Position numbers and translations under genes: made by a program
In this document: piece after piece, positions 15,001 through 24,757 of the stretch
Layout of the letters: every line of letters starts with the position of its first letter
Position numbering within the stretch: the first letter of the stretch is position 1
NCBI GenBank assembly: GCA_941918925.1
Contig: OW799233.1
Span: 157,212,845 to 157,276,844, forward strand
From: Phyto melanocephala
Lineage: Eukaryota > Arthropoda > Insecta > Diptera > Rhinophoridae
Length of the DNA stretch: 64,000 bases
Direction of reading: 5' to 3'
The notes under the pieces: model-generated
Database searches by the model: none
Told to the model about the DNA's origin: nothing
The model's input: the letters and a program-made list of their open reading frames with translations, nothing else

Positions 15001-18000
15001 CCTTTCGCAAAGGTCACACAAAGGCAGTCAGATGGATGGTACAATATGTTACTCAGTTTCCTTCCGATCAGGAAATGAATCGTTTTATTAGTACTATAAG
15101 CGATAAGGAGCTGTCTGAAAAGTGCTATGATTGCATGAAAATCATACGGGCGGCAAAAGAGGCACAGGCTGTCAAGGCTAATAAAAATGCTTCGATACTG
15201 CTAGAGGAGTTGGATATGGAAAGAACACGCGAAGAGAGTAGAAGGGCTGCCGCTGCTCGTCGCCGTGAACGTAAAAAGAAGAAGAAAATGGAAAAGAAAG
15301 AAGAGAAACGTCGTCAAATGGAAGAAGCCACAGGTGGTACATACAATCCACATGAACAAGACGACAAAGATTCCGACAAAGATGAAGAGTCCGATCACGA
15401 GGACAACAATGCCGTTGATGAAGACGAAGATCAACAAAATGTCCAAAACTACCGGGAAGAAGGTGATTCTGGCATAGATCAAGGTTCTTGTTCCAGCACC
15501 GATATTAAGGCTATAGCAGGCAACATGCCAAGCATCGACAAGTCTATTGCAGCCGGTAGCAGTAACGGAGGAGGAAAAAATAAAAATAAAAAGAAGAATA
15601 AACAACAGATTACTCGTAATAGCAGTCCGGTTGTAGAAGAACCTCAGTGTACCCAATCGACGCCAGCTTTTAAGCAACAGCAACAACAAAATAATAAAAA
15701 GGCGAAAGAAGATACCTCAAAGTCAATCTCAAACAATAAGAAAAACTCAACTGAACAAAATACTTTAGCCACAAAAACTCAATGTAACAATAATACAAAT
15801 GCCAGCAACAAAAAATCAGAACAACAACAAAAAAAGGATGATGTCACGAATAACAACAATAATGCATCTTTGAGTTGTTCTAGCTCATCGACAAACACAA
15901 CAACGAGCGGAAATAAGAAAAAGGAATCAAATAAACAAAAAGAAAAGGAGAACTTAGCGCCCAAAGATATGTCAACACCAGGAACGGCTTTACAGCACTC
16001 GCAAGCCAACAGCCATGGTCATGTACACAGCAATAAACAGCCACAACCGGCTCATATTCAACACAGCTCGCAACAACAACAAACAACTAATAACAAATCG
16101 GAAATATCTTCCACGGGAAATCGTAAATCGTTAATATTTTCTGCCTCCAAAGCGGCCGAGGAGAATAACAAGCGAGACATGGAATCTTTAACATCCACAA
16201 CTTTGGGTTCGACATCTACAATTAACAAGACTCATGTCATATCCGCTGCTCCCAAGCGCGGCGAGGACGGCTGGAAAGAAGTCGTGCGCAAAAGTTCGAC
16301 ACAGCAATCTTCTACAACTTCCGCTTCGACCACTAATTCTAGCAATTCGTCTACAGCTACCACATCCAATAGCAAGGAATCATCATCCAGTACATCGACA
16401 TCGATTTCCTCTTCGTCAAATTCTTCCTCGTCCATGACCATAACAGTGCCGGGAGTTTCGACAACTACCACCGTTACATCAACACAGCCCGAAATGATTT
16501 GCAAAAAAGTACAAGTTCCCGTTAATGCAATTTCTCGTGTAATTGGACGTGCTGGCAGTAACATCAATGCCATACGAGCCACCACGGGAGCTCATATTGA
16601 AGTGGAGAAGCAGGGAAAAAATCAATCAGAACGAAGCATAACCATCAAGGGGCTTACCGAAGCTACAAAACAGGCCCATATGTTGATTTTAGCTCTTATA
16701 AAGGATCCTGATGTAGACATCCTGCAGATGCTGCCACGTATTAATACAACTATTAAGGCATCTGTAGTTCCTCCAGCTTCAACCACGCCACCTTCATCTA
16801 TCTCCACAATGCAAGTAGGAACATGGGATAATAAAACGGCTTTACAGTCTGCCAGCAGCAATTCGTCCTCAGGCTCGTCGACAACTTCGTCTGCCTCTTC
16901 TACACCAGGTAGTAATTTGAACTCGAAGTCTTCGGGCAACTTTAATTCTAAATCGAATACAAAATCTCAAGGAGGTATCGGTACAAACAGCAATAAGTCA
17001 TCTATTGGAAGAACGCAACCTACAAAACCTTTCTACGCCCAACAAGCGCTTACTTCTAGCCGTGGCTCCGGATCAGGAGTTCCCCCTAGCTCTAACAATC
17101 AAGTAAAACATAAAGACCTTAACAATAAGGGCTTAAGTGGTGGACCTGGATTTAGTCAGAAATCGGCTGGACCACCGGGTGGTAAAACCGCCAATTCTAG
17201 CTTTGGAACGTCAGCAGTGAATAATCAAACGTTTGCTGCCAAGCTACTTACAGGTGGCACCGCTTCATCATCTTTAACCGGCAGCAACTTATCTCCAACA
17301 AAGAAGTCTGAATTAGGTGGATTACAACGACCAGGAACAACGGCCCCGTATGGACGTGGTAAACCTGTGCCCAGCTCAACCATACCCACACTAGGATGTG
17401 GAGGAGGTTTAGGTCAGAACAACAATACTTTATCGGGCCCAATTGGCACATTTAATGTGGCAGAGGCTGCTGCAGCAGTAGCAGCAGCTAATGCTGCAGC
17501 TGCTCAGGCAGCTAATAATAATGCCTCGACTTCAAATAATACTGCTCGATCTGTGACTCCAATAGGACCTCCAAATAAGCAACGATCATCTACTCCTACC
17601 CAACAGCACACTAGCGGACATACCACCAATAACACAAATGCAACTCATGGAACGCAATCCTTGCAGCAGCAACAAAATCTACAGATAAGTACTGGAAACA
17701 TTGGCGACAGTGTAAATCAGTCTGGAGGTTCCACATCATTGGTTACACCTGGCGGTTTCGGAACTCAATTGGCTGCTAAAATTAGCAGTGAATATTCTCT
17801 TTTCAATGATTATCACCAGTCACAGTGGGGTAGTGCGGATAATTCGCAGATTTATAATAATCCCAACCCTTTGGTCAATGACAATTTACCGCAGGCTGAT
17901 GCTTCTAAGGCACCTGGTTATAATCGCAATATACTGAGTTCACCAGTTGGAAGTTCGAAAGCTTCCAACTCTGGCACACCGCCGGGAAATATCGCTACAA

Positions 18001-21000
18001 GCAATCTCAACGTAGCGTCTCAACAGACACTTACTATTTTGCCTGAAACTGGAAATACAACAGTTCAAGCCGCCCGTTCACCAGCTGGTACTTCTGTTGC
18101 TAGTAATGAACTGACACCGCCATCAGCGTCTAATTCTGGTCAGGTTGTACAACAACAACCAGAATCTACTGCAGCAGTATCACCGAATGATGTTAAACCA
18201 CCTGGAGCTATAGGACAAACACCCGCTGCAGCGCAGTCACAAACAGGTAGTGCTGGAAACGTAACCCAACCGCCACCAAGTGGCTTGGCTATTCAAAGGC
18301 CAAATAACAGTGGACAACACCGGGTGAATGCATCGAACAACTCAAGCCAACAATCTCCACCATCAACCCAGGGCAATATTGCAGACAATACTGGAACTAC
18401 TACAAATTTCGGTCCTATAGGACCCTCTAACCCTGTAAATCGTGGCAATAACAATGCTGGAGCTATAGGCGAACAGCCACGTTTCTATGATCCAAATAAT
18501 CAAATGAATGTTTCTGTTCCAATTAACTTTCAAATGGATCCCACTATCATACAGCAACAAGCCTACAACTCGACAAATTCTAGACTTAATCCAAGAGCTT
18601 CGGTATTTGGAGGTCCACAACAGCAGGGTAATAAATCACAACAGCAATCATCACAACAAGCCATGGCCTCAGCTATGTATCATCAACAGAATCAACAACA
18701 TCCACCTTCACAGCAAAATCAGCAGCAGCAACAACAAGGAAATATCTTTAATGCTGCACCAGGAAAACCCATAAATGCTGGGCAGAATCTAGCACCACAG
18801 CGGCCACAATCTCAACCACAGTCTGGACAAGCACAAAATCAACGTTGGTATGGTACTGACTACTCTTCTGCCGGTGGTTATGTACCGCCATCAACGCGAG
18901 ACATTTTAAATTTAGAAAATGGATCCACTGGTGGCTTAAGTGGTGGTGCTGGAGCAAATTCGCCAGCAGCAATGTCACCCAGTCAGAGTGGCAATGTCAA
19001 TGCTAATAATCCAGCTGGCCTTTTGCAAACACCACAAATGCCCGCTCAGCAATCGACAGATGATATGCGCAAAATTCCCAGACCGATTGGTACAGAACGG
19101 GCATCATGGAAGTATAATAATTATCCCGGTATGGCTAGCATGAGCATGGGTGTTGGAGGTTTGGCTGGTGCTGTTGGTCTAACTACAATGGACGATAGTT
19201 TAGCCGCCATGGCCGCTACAACTGTTATGCCAGGTGCAGGAATGCCGGCTGGTCCATTGCCACCTTGGCTTTTAGGTACGGCCGATAAACAAGCTGCGGC
19301 TGCTGCTGTACAACAACAACAGCAGCAACATTCGAATTGGATGAAGCAACAATATCGTTACTATAATCAGGGTGCAGCTGCTGGTGCTGGTACAATGGGA
19401 AGTCTAACTGGTGTTAGCGGTCCGGCCGATTTTCACCATCAACAAGATCAATATCATGTAAGTTCTTTTTTATTTAAAATTCAATTAAAAATCGAATCTT
19501 CCTAATTTGGTAAAATTTACTAGATGTAGTAAAAATTAATTAATTCCCAACAGTGGAGCCTAGACAACAACCGTTAAATAATTTAAAAAGTTGTAAACAA
19601 ATTTATTTTTTTTTTTTACCATTTAGATGGCTTTAGACTATCATAATACCATGCCGCCGCCAAATTTGAATCAAAACCAACCTATGAATTTAATACCAAC
19701 ATACACAACTTATCCACACTTCTTGGGTCACGTTGGTGGTAATGATATGTCGCATATGCCTGATAAGGTCGAATTGTGGGATCATCATGATAAACATGTA
19801 AGTTGAGCAAATAAATGCATATACAAACATATCGATGGTCACAGGTAGAAAGACCTTTAGTCGAATTTTTACGAAATTGAGTTTTTCACTGATTTCAATA
19901 CATTTTACACAAAAACCTCTTGAGAGAAAAATTTAACGCAATAGTATTAAAAATAAGTTCTACAAGCAATTTCTCAAAAGAAGTTACATTATGATAATGC
20001 AGTTTTTACCTTCTCATTTTAATATACAATTATTTGAGTTAGGGCCTTTCTGCTTGTGACCAACGATATGTACATATCGATGGCTTAAAATAAAAAGGGC
20101 GTATCTCGATTTTTTCGAAATCGCGTTTTTAACGTTTTCTGGTAGTCCACTAAAAAATACATAACCATTGAAAAATTTAGTAAGCCACGGTTGAAAATAA
20201 TAGATTTATAGCCACAAAAAAAGACCTCGAGATACGCCTTTTGATATATGTATATATGTAGATATATAAAACTTGTTAAAAATATACTAGAAAAGCCCGG
20301 CGCGCGTTGCTACGCCCCTTAATGAATAAAAATGCATTCTGAATTTAAATTTGATATCAAGCGCAAAAAGCTAAAAATTAAAAATTTTTTTAATGGGCGT
20401 GGCACTGCCCACTTTTCTAATCAAGAAATTGTATACTCATGACAACTCAATATGTGTGCAAAGTTTCACAAAAATCGGTCCAGAGCAAGTACCTCAAAAT
20501 TATAACTTTTTTTATGGGCGTGGCCCTGCCCACTTTTCTAATCACGAAATTGTGTAATGATGAGACCTCAATATGTGTGTGAAAAGTTTTAGAAAAATCG
20601 GTGAAGTTTAAGTAGCTGAAAAATATAACTTTTTTTTATGGGCGTAGCACTGCCCACTTTTCTAATCACGAAGTTGTAAAGTCATGGCAGCTCAATATGT
20701 GTGCAAAGTTTCAGAAAAATCGGTCCAGTGCAAGTACCTCAAAATTATAACTTTTTTTATGGGCGTGGCCCTGCCCACTTTTATAATCACAAAATCATCA
20801 AGTCATGACAGCTCAATATGTGTGCAAGGTTTCAGAAAAATCGGTCATGTGCAAGTAGCTTAAAATGCAAACTAATTTTTTATGGGCGTGGCCCCGCCCA
20901 CTTTTTTCCACCCATAAACACTCCCTGGTATGTGTACAACAACTTGCCAAAGTTTGAGTCCGATCGGTTTTACAGTTTCAGAGTCTATAGCTAACACACA

Positions 21001-22581
21001 CACACAGAGTTTCACTTTTATATATATAGATGTGTGCATGCAAATGTACATAATTTCGCATAAACTAAATACAAATTTCAACAATACACAAATATACACA
21101 AAAAAAATTCATTAAAAACCGTGCTTTAGGTTTTTATTAATTACTAGCTGACCCGGTCCGTGTTGCTTGGCCCTGAGCAAACATTAGCGTAGTATTACCA
21201 CACGATTTAAATTGAGTTTTTTAACGAAATTTACGGCATTCAAATAAAAATCTATGGATCATAGTTTTTTTTTACAGAATAACTTACTTACGGTGATCCA
21301 ACCTTTTTTTTTTTATTCATGCATGCATTGTGTTGGTATCAGGAAAATAGGTTATGGGTAGGAGGAGAAAGGGAGTAGTGTTTAATGTTAGTACATGCGG
21401 TGGCATTCCGAGTGGTTCCAATGAATTCAAAAATTCAGTGGGATAATTTACGGCTTGTTCTTTATCCATCACTGTGTCGATCGATTTGTATTTGATTAAT
21501 TTACAGGGCAGTTTTGATTGAATTTGCTCATTGAGCTATAAATATTTTTTGTAAACCGAAAACTCGGATTTTTGAATGCAACATTTCGAAAGTTTTAAAA
21601 TTTTGATATTGGTTCATTATTTATTATTTGTAAATATCTTCGGAACTACATAACCGATTTAAGAGTTTGATAGTATGTCGTTTCGAAAAACATGACGACT
21701 GCTTTAAAATAAAATCAAAAAAGACAAACAAAATAAATATATGTATATGTCATTGGTGGTGGAATATGAAAATTGGATTTTGCCACGCCCCTCCGCCTGC
21801 AGACCGAATATCAAAAATCAGGCTTCACAGTGTCACCCGCCTAAATATTCTGAAGATTCTCTGAAAATTTCATTAAAATCGGTCCAGCCGTTTTGGAGTC
21901 CATACGTTACATACATACATACATCATGTTTTATATATAGAAGATAAGATAAGATAGATTCTACTAAATAGGCATCAGTGAAGGCATAAAGACCAGCTTA
22001 AGCCTACGACAAAATAAACATACACAGATATTTAGGTTTAATAATTCCAAGGAAATTTTTCCATTAAACCATAGTTCAAAATTGAGTGACCGCACGACAT
22101 ATTTTAACAAGCCCTGTCGGCGACATATATAGATTAATTTCTTATCAATTCGTACAATTAGTTCTAAATTAAAAATGCATATCGTTGGTCACAAGTACAT
22201 AGAAAGACGATAACTCAAAAAATTCTAACTTTACAGGAAGATACAAGCGTAATAAAAACTGCATTATCATACTTCTTCTGTAAAATTGCTTGTAAAAATG
22301 TTATATTTTAAAACTATTGCAATTTGGGTGGAGGTGTATTTGTGTGAATGTATTGGAATTACAAAAAAAAAACTCAATTTAATACATAATACGAGTTGGG
22401 GCTTTTCTACTTGTGACCATTGATATACATATATATCGTGGTTATCTTATAAAATCTTTCTCGTAAAAAATCGATTTGGGTTTTAGAACCATTGAAAAGT
22501 TTTTTACATTGATCTATTTTTATTTAAATTATTTTGTTTTTATAAATTTCACAGACTTGGACCAGCAATTGGACCAATTGA
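1..22581 (+). CDS. mask: mask gene, 5'-partial: giant ankyrin-repeat / single KH-domain scaffold protein
   Basis: Thirteen exons with GT-AG borders and consistent phases join into about 4012 residues ending in TGA at 22579-22581. In order they encode 15 visible ankyrin repeats (exons 2-4), a long glutamine-rich and low-complexity linker, 10 more ankyrin repeats (14073 to about 15060), a lysine/arginine/glutamate-rich charged stretch, a Ser/Asn/Gly/Gln-rich region, one KH domain (about 16503-16725) and a disordered C-terminus. This order matches Drosophila Mask and human ANKHD1/ANKRD17. The family is a cytoplasmic and nuclear scaffold: in flies it is a cofactor of Yorkie in Hippo signalling and acts in receptor tyrosine kinase signalling. 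The start codon and N-terminus are upstream of the window. CDS segments: 1-86, 671-830, 909-1208, 1522-3621, 3710-3851, 8179-8648, 8714-10270, 10442-10732, 10902-11687, 11790-12255, 13975-19457, 19627-19797, 22555-22581. Confidence 0.96.
671..830 (+). CDS. mask: mask exon, start of ankyrin block 1
   Basis: It follows a pyrimidine-rich tract ending TTATTTAG and ends CAG|GTAAAT. The first base completes the split codon from the previous exon. The encoded RTLIAACNDNDVNTVRSLL and GESLLSMACSAGYYELAQ are the first two ankyrin repeats. The second repeat continues across the short intron 831-908. Confidence 0.93.
909..1208 (+). CDS. mask: mask exon, ankyrin repeats
   Basis: It has exactly 100 codons, in phase 0 at both ends (TTCAAAAG acceptor, AAG|GTAATA donor). 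It carries three classical repeats with the TPLMEAASAGHLEIVKLLL-type consensus, and the last repeat is split by intron 1209-1521. That 313-bp intron shows nothing beyond A/T-rich sequence. Confidence 0.95.
1522..3621 (+). CDS. mask: mask exon, remaining ankyrin block 1 and Q-rich linker
   Basis: It has 700 codons in phase 0 (TTTTTAG|GTTTTATTG ... AAG|GTAATT). It completes a first block of 15 repeats ending near 2545 (VVELLFKYPHF). Alanine and glutamine-rich sequence follows, with many CAA/CAG runs (opa repeats) and little predicted fold. The antisense frames open here are by-products of the CAA/CAG periodicity. Confidence 0.96.
3710..3851 (+). CDS. mask: mask exon, small linker exon
   Basis: It has 142 bases between an ATTTTTTAG acceptor and a G|GTAAG donor, ending in phase 1. 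It encodes ISNDQKNIPATLLPASYLDM and an Asn/Gln-rich tail. The downstream intron is 4.3 kb and full of transposon debris. Confidence 0.88.
4167..4381. repeat. Hairpin MITE with about 80-bp inverted arms
   Basis: The ends are CAGGCATGTGATGGAAATCG and, on the other strand, CAGGTATGTGATGGAAATCG. The arms stay complementary for about 80 bases (GCAATTTTGAAAGTTCGTTT... on both), with one 6-base indel (a repeated AAACGA-type unit). The loop is about 40 bp. ATA flanks both ends and could be a target duplication. No coding sequence is present. Confidence 0.8.
4631..5015 (+). repeat. 385-bp MITE, GGGCCAATTCAAAGT termini, ATT duplication (copy 1)
   Basis: It starts GGGCCAATTCAAAGTGG and ends with the reverse complement of GGGCCAATTCAAAGTAG. 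ATT lies immediately outside both ends (4628-4630 and 5016-5018). The 3-bp duplication suggests a PIF/Harbinger-type origin, but the usual TWA target is not met, so the class is tentative. The element is non-coding. Confidence 0.82.
5105..6015 (+). pseudogene. Broken Tc1-like transposase
   Basis: Reading from an ATG near 5132, the MGRNVHSTNTEITTTKKF region resembles a Tc1 helix-turn-helix start. The frame shifts, then WSNVLWSDEIIINFFGSDGKH gives the first catalytic-aspartate block, and YVRRPDNMAYGHKYTKK and GGESIMLWGYLS follow. The join between DGKH and YVRRP is interrupted by the second MITE copy (5400-5763). Removing that insert restores the frame there. A later piece, KHSSKLVKDWF, corresponds to the DNDPKH region with the second aspartate lost. 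Stops and frameshifts make it inactive. Confidence 0.8.
5400..5763 (-). repeat. 364-bp MITE, ATT duplication (copy 2, inverted)
   Basis: This is the same family as 4631-5015 in the opposite orientation, recognisable by the shared ATGCATGCATAAAAT block and the TCAGTCATATTTGTAC block. ATT flanks both ends (5397-5399, 5764-5766). It sits inside the Tc1 transposase remnant and splits a His-Tyr codon pair, so it is younger than that Tc1 copy. Confidence 0.85.
6028..6407 (-). repeat. Family-A dispersed repeat fragment
   Basis: It reads TATACCCTTCACCTGTGGTG at the left and continues through blocks shared with copies at 36012-36722 and 37388-38037, including GACCCCATAAAGTATATATT, the CCGTCTGCCCGTCTGTCCG stretch and CGAAAAAAAACGAGGTG-like sequence. 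Only one end is present. It follows directly on the Tc1 remnant. Confidence 0.78.
7223..7560 (+). pseudogene. Decayed ORF of an unclassified transposable element
   Basis: In one frame from about 7333 it reads KLSAERALALFVNAELTKKQ, then YEILYNANKNVYPSY. A one-base shift after a run of A leads to CYPNKDAITVTETLAEVKLQ and ALLDYTATSL. An ATG at about 7243 opens MEQVFTRLQLFKIVIKSNAG before a stop. The sequence looks protein-coding but broken. It resembles repetitive uncharacterised insect proteins as I remember them; I cannot name the family. Confidence 0.5.
8179..8648 (+). CDS. mask: mask exon
   Basis: The acceptor is TTACTTTTAG, the first two bases complete the split codon, and the exon ends AACTTG|GTAAGT. 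It encodes VAPAIGDGSEMQPVIIASPE, a conserved-looking segment after the first ankyrin block, then a Q-rich tract. The open frame continuing upstream to 8055 is intronic read-through and is not part of the exon. Confidence 0.93.
8714..10270 (+). CDS. mask: mask exon, linker between ankyrin blocks
   Basis: It has 519 codons in phase 0 (ATACAG acceptor, CAA|GTAAGT donor). It carries poly-Q near the start and an alanine-rich helix-like segment (NAVAAAAAVAKACGLNSAEQ). Acidic stretches and a charged segment ending in EEMYDIEVEMDDFFHVIHNV follow. That last hydrophobic/acidic block looks better ordered than its surroundings. Confidence 0.95.
10442..10732 (+). CDS. mask: mask exon
   Basis: It has 97 codons in phase 0 between a long T-tract acceptor (TTTTTTTCTAG) and an ATGCAG|GTAAAC donor. 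It starts EFASNLNCGELADFGINSIC and includes TRWNGNWALTPKWTSQDQL, a tryptophan-rich non-repetitive motif likely to be conserved. It then enters glutamine runs. Confidence 0.93.
10902..11687 (+). CDS. mask: mask exon, poly-glutamine
   Basis: It has 262 codons in phase 0 (CTTAAAG acceptor, ACACAG|GTATAA donor). Composition is dominated by glutamine with histidine, leucine and alanine, from mixed CAA/CAG codons. The codon mixture suggests an old run rather than a recent pure-CAG expansion. No folded domain is visible apart from short hydrophobic islands such as SLSLIPFSPEDAA-type sequence at the start. Confidence 0.92.
11790..12255 (+). CDS. mask: mask exon
   Basis: The acceptor is TTTATCAG and the donor CAAG|GTAAGT, leaving phase 1. 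It encodes VQVSTQTQSSVVVPHPNAVQ, a conserved-looking NQIAAGYVEGFLTATSKAA segment, and SRKERNRYSLLRSAAGSQ just before the second ankyrin block. The final G joins CC at 13975 to make an alanine codon. Confidence 0.93.
12697..12957 (-). pseudogene. LINE RNase H domain fragment
   Basis: The minus-strand frame contains KSDSLNTLSLTGNKHAY, a length that matches an RNase H core. It continues to LEITLIPAHHGIIGNEEAEE and LSKMVS...NITLENAK. The same NITLENAK/ITLENAK and GNE-A-LSKM signature occurs in the LINE at 49980-51220, so both are copies of related non-LTR retrotransposons (I/Jockey-like). The first catalytic aspartate block is missing and the terminal aspartate is replaced by glutamate, so it is dead. 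Confidence 0.72.
12933..13334. repeat. 402-bp TIR element inserted in LINE
   Basis: The left end is CCGACTTCCTAAACGTAACT (then TGCAATGCATAA). The right end, on the other strand, is CCGACTTCCTAAACGCAAGT (then TGCAATGCATAA), giving about 32 bp of terminal repeat with few mismatches. The interior is A/T-rich and non-coding. It abuts the LINE fragment, and the left terminal repeat reads through into the LINE frame. Confidence 0.72.
13975..19457 (+). CDS. mask: mask large exon: ankyrin block 2, charged region and KH domain
   Basis: It has 5483 bases and is open throughout after its two-base phase. Ten ankyrin repeats run from DTALTLACAGGHEELVELL (14073) to RKGHTKAVRWMVQYV (about 15060). A basic/acidic charged segment follows (about 15205-15330), then Ser/Asn/Gln-rich sequence. 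The KH domain runs from KKVQVPVNAISRVIGRAGSN (16503) to about 16725, with the nucleic-acid-binding GXXG loop as Gly-Arg-Ala-Gly at 16545-16556. The long tail is disordered and rich in S, G, N, Q and P, with short non-repetitive motifs such as RIPRPIGTERASW-type sequence (about 19070). The donor is CAT|GTAAGT. Confidence 0.96.
19627..19797 (+). CDS. mask: mask penultimate exon
   Basis: It has 57 codons in phase 0, from ACCATTTAG|ATGGCTTTAG to CAT|GTAAGT. It encodes MALDYHNTMPPPNLNQNQPM and ends DKVELWDHHDKH. The internal ATG at the first codon is not a start; the exon is in frame with its neighbours. Confidence 0.9.
19829..20069 (+). repeat. TIR element, ATATCGATGGTCACA ends (copy 1)
   Basis: It starts ATATCGATGGTCACAGGTAG and ends with the reverse complement of ATATCGTTGGTCACAAGCAG. 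It shares internal blocks with 22179-22426 in inverse order, such as TTCTACAAGCAATTT and the ATAATGCAGTTTTTA block. It is non-coding. Confidence 0.75.
20093..20242. repeat. 150-bp hairpin MITE
   Basis: The termini are AAAAGGGCGTATCTCGA on the left and, on the other strand, AAAAGGCGTATCTCGAGGT. The interior is A/T-rich and non-coding. It lies directly beside the 19829-20069 element. Confidence 0.65.
20286..21030 (+). repeat. Family-B dispersed repeat, copy 1
   Basis: It begins ACTAGAAAAGCCCGGCGCGC and ends in a CA-repeat followed by GAGTTTCACTTTTATATATA. The interior is a series of about 120-bp modules, each containing GGGCGTGGC...GCCCACTTTT and AATATGTGTGCAAAGTTT. No coding capacity is seen. 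I cannot assign it to a named class. Confidence 0.85.
21143..21940 (+). repeat. Family-F dispersed repeat
   Basis: It begins ACTAGCTGACCCGGTCCGTG and ends TTATATATAGA after an ATCGGTCCAGCCGTTTTGGA block and a run of ACAT. It shares its ACTAG start and TATATATAGA end with family B. This layout is common in insect dispersed repeats, but I cannot assign the class. Confidence 0.7.
22179..22426 (-). repeat. TIR element, GGTCACA ends (copy 2, inverted)
   Basis: This is the inverted relative of 19829-20069. Its ends are ATATCGTTGGTCACAAGTAC and, on the other strand, TATCAATGGTCACAAGTAGA. The ACTGCATTATCATACTTCTT block matches copy 1 reversed. Confidence 0.75.
22555..22581 (+). CDS. mask: mask terminal exon, eight codons and stop
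   Basis: After TTTCACAG the frame reads TWTSNWTN and stops at TGA (22579-22581). Phase 0 agrees with the previous exon. It is very short and sits behind a 2.8-kb repeat-filled intron. The tryptophan-rich tail looks like a conserved C-terminal motif, not a random extension. Confidence 0.85.
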   Translation, partial: TWTSNWTN

Positions 22582-24757
22582 TGATGTAAACGTAAAACCA
22601 GCCAGTGAATCTAGAAAGCTCCAATCATAAATAAAAAACAAAAAACGAGCGTTGCCTACTTCAATACAAATACTACAAAAACAACAACAACAACAAGGAG
22701 CTAATACAATTACAACATTAATCTATCACTTTTTCTCTCTCTCTAAACTAAACATAAAGTTTTTTGATTTTGAAAATAATGCAAAAATTAAATCAACAAA
22801 GAATAATATTTATAAAATATTATTATATTACTCGTACTACTCTACAATACAAGTTAAAAAATATATACTTTTTTTTTTGATTAAGCTTAAAAAAAACCGA
22901 AAATACAAAAATATATTTGAAATGAATTAAAACAAAAGTTGTAATACAAAATGATAAATTTGAAAAAAAAAGAAATTAAATGAATGAAAAATGATTGAAT
23001 TAAAACCGAAGTAAATTTTATTTATAATTTTAAATACTATTATTATTTTTTATGTTTTTTTTTCTTTCTTCAAACCATTTTACGCTTTAAGCCTTGAACT
23101 TTGTTTTTGGATTGTTTAGTTATTGTATGGAAAAAAAAGAAGAAGAATATATGTTATATATATTTTTTTGATATATGCATTATAATAATAAAATATAAAC
23201 TTTATTGTTATAGCCAACATCAGCAGTAACTAAATGCATTAAATAAAATGAAAAAGAAATATTTAAAAATTATTACACTTAAAAAAAATAAATTTTTGAT
23301 TAAAATAAGAAAAGCTCATATTATATGGAAAATTTACATACATACATACAACATTGTTTAGTCTGTAAGCAGCTGCAAACATAAAAAAACAAAATGTTTT
23401 TGAAATATGTGTTATATAATAGCTACTTCTTACTACTACTACTACTACTACTACACACTTTAAAATATTTAATAAATATATACATATATAAAAAGAAAAG
23501 CATGAAATATTAATAAAAGAAAATCATTATAAACAAAACATGTTCAAAGATATCAACTAAATTTTATTGATGACAACATATTAGATACCTTTATGAGGGT
23601 GGTTTTTATTATTTCTTCTGAAGAGCCACATAACGATAGGAAAACACAAACATCAAAAAGTTTTAAATTTTCGATCATGAGTATTAAATACATACTGCGT
23701 TATTCGTAAAAAAAAAACTATCAAAAATTTATAGAACTGTTTTTTATAGAAATTTAATTTAAAAACCTTAATAAATTTTTTCAAATAAGGTCGTTAGCTT
23801 ACAGAAGTGAAACCTTGTAGCTCGTTTCTAAAATTAGAAAATTTATTATGAAAAAAGATCTTTTTGAAATACCGAAATTCGAACATTGATTTTTGATTCA
23901 GTTATTCACTGTTACTGAAAGATGCACCACTGTTTTATACTATTAGAAAATTGCAAGAATTTTTTTAAAATATCAAAAGGTAAAATTTTTAATTAAACTT
24001 TATACAATATTTTATAAAATAGAAAATCAAGAAAAAATAGTAGATTAGTAAAATTTTCGTATCAATTTATGTGTTTTACTATTCATTGCTTTAATTTAAA
24101 ATCAGTTATGTTTGTTGTCAAAATCAAATCATTTTAAAATGGTGTGATGAATGTCTATCGACTTCGAGTAAAATTTTTATCTAACAAAAAAAAACTAGAT
24201 TAAAATGAAAGCGAAAAGTAAAAAAATGTGTTTTAATCAAAAACGAAAGTATATAGCATTTTTCGATTTTAAATAGATTTTTTTTTTGAAATGAGCGGCG
24301 CGGTTAAATTTAAAAATTCTCTTTTGGTGATATTAAATACAGAACAGGAGGAAAATCTCTAAAAATCACAAGAAAGTCAAACGTTTGGGTACAATTATGA
24401 TCGATTTCGAATATCGGCGTTTCAACGCTGATAAAATAGGATGCTTTCTTTTTTTCGTTTTATATATACATGCATATGTTTGTGCATACATATACAATAT
24501 TTAAAAAACTTTCGGTCAAACTTATGTTTACTTAGTTACTGATTAAAATTGTATTAACCAAAAAGCTTCGAAAAGAAAAGAAATTAAATTTTCTTATATT
24601 CCGAGTGAAAACAAATTGTTCGGAATTGTCGTTGCAGTGCTCCAGGGACGGACTTTATGTGCATACATATAAAAAAGATATAAAAATATTCGAAACTTTT
24701 TGCAAATGCAAAATTTTCTAAGGGGAGAGTAGCGAACAATTTTATAAATATTTACTG
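22582..24757 (+). other. mask: Probable mask 3'UTR and A/T-rich downstream DNA
   Basis: There is no coding frame worth calling. AATAAA-type signals are frequent (for example about 23187 and 23240), so the true poly(A) site cannot be chosen by eye. There is a short TAC/CTA triplet repeat near 23431-23455. The rest is low-complexity A/T sequence. Confidence 0.5.

Larger units (their letters stand above)
19798..22554 (+). other. mask: mask last intron, 2.8 kb, transposon-filled
   Basis: It lies between GTAAGT and a TTTCACAG acceptor. It contains an inverted pair of TIR elements (19829-20069 and 22179-22426), a hairpin MITE (20093-20242), a family-B repeat (20286-21030) and a family-F repeat (21143-21940). 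Almost all of its length is repeat-derived. Confidence 0.88.

Noticed and set aside
15201..15689. 162-codon minus-strand frame opposite mask
   Set aside because: It is antisense to the charged, lysine/glutamate-rich coding region. Its hydrophobic content is the complement of that codon usage, with no splice or start context.
20286..21030. Family B as a Helitron or a SINE
   Set aside because: No TC...CTRR ends with a 3' hairpin and no tRNA-like A/B box could be shown by eye, so I left the class open.
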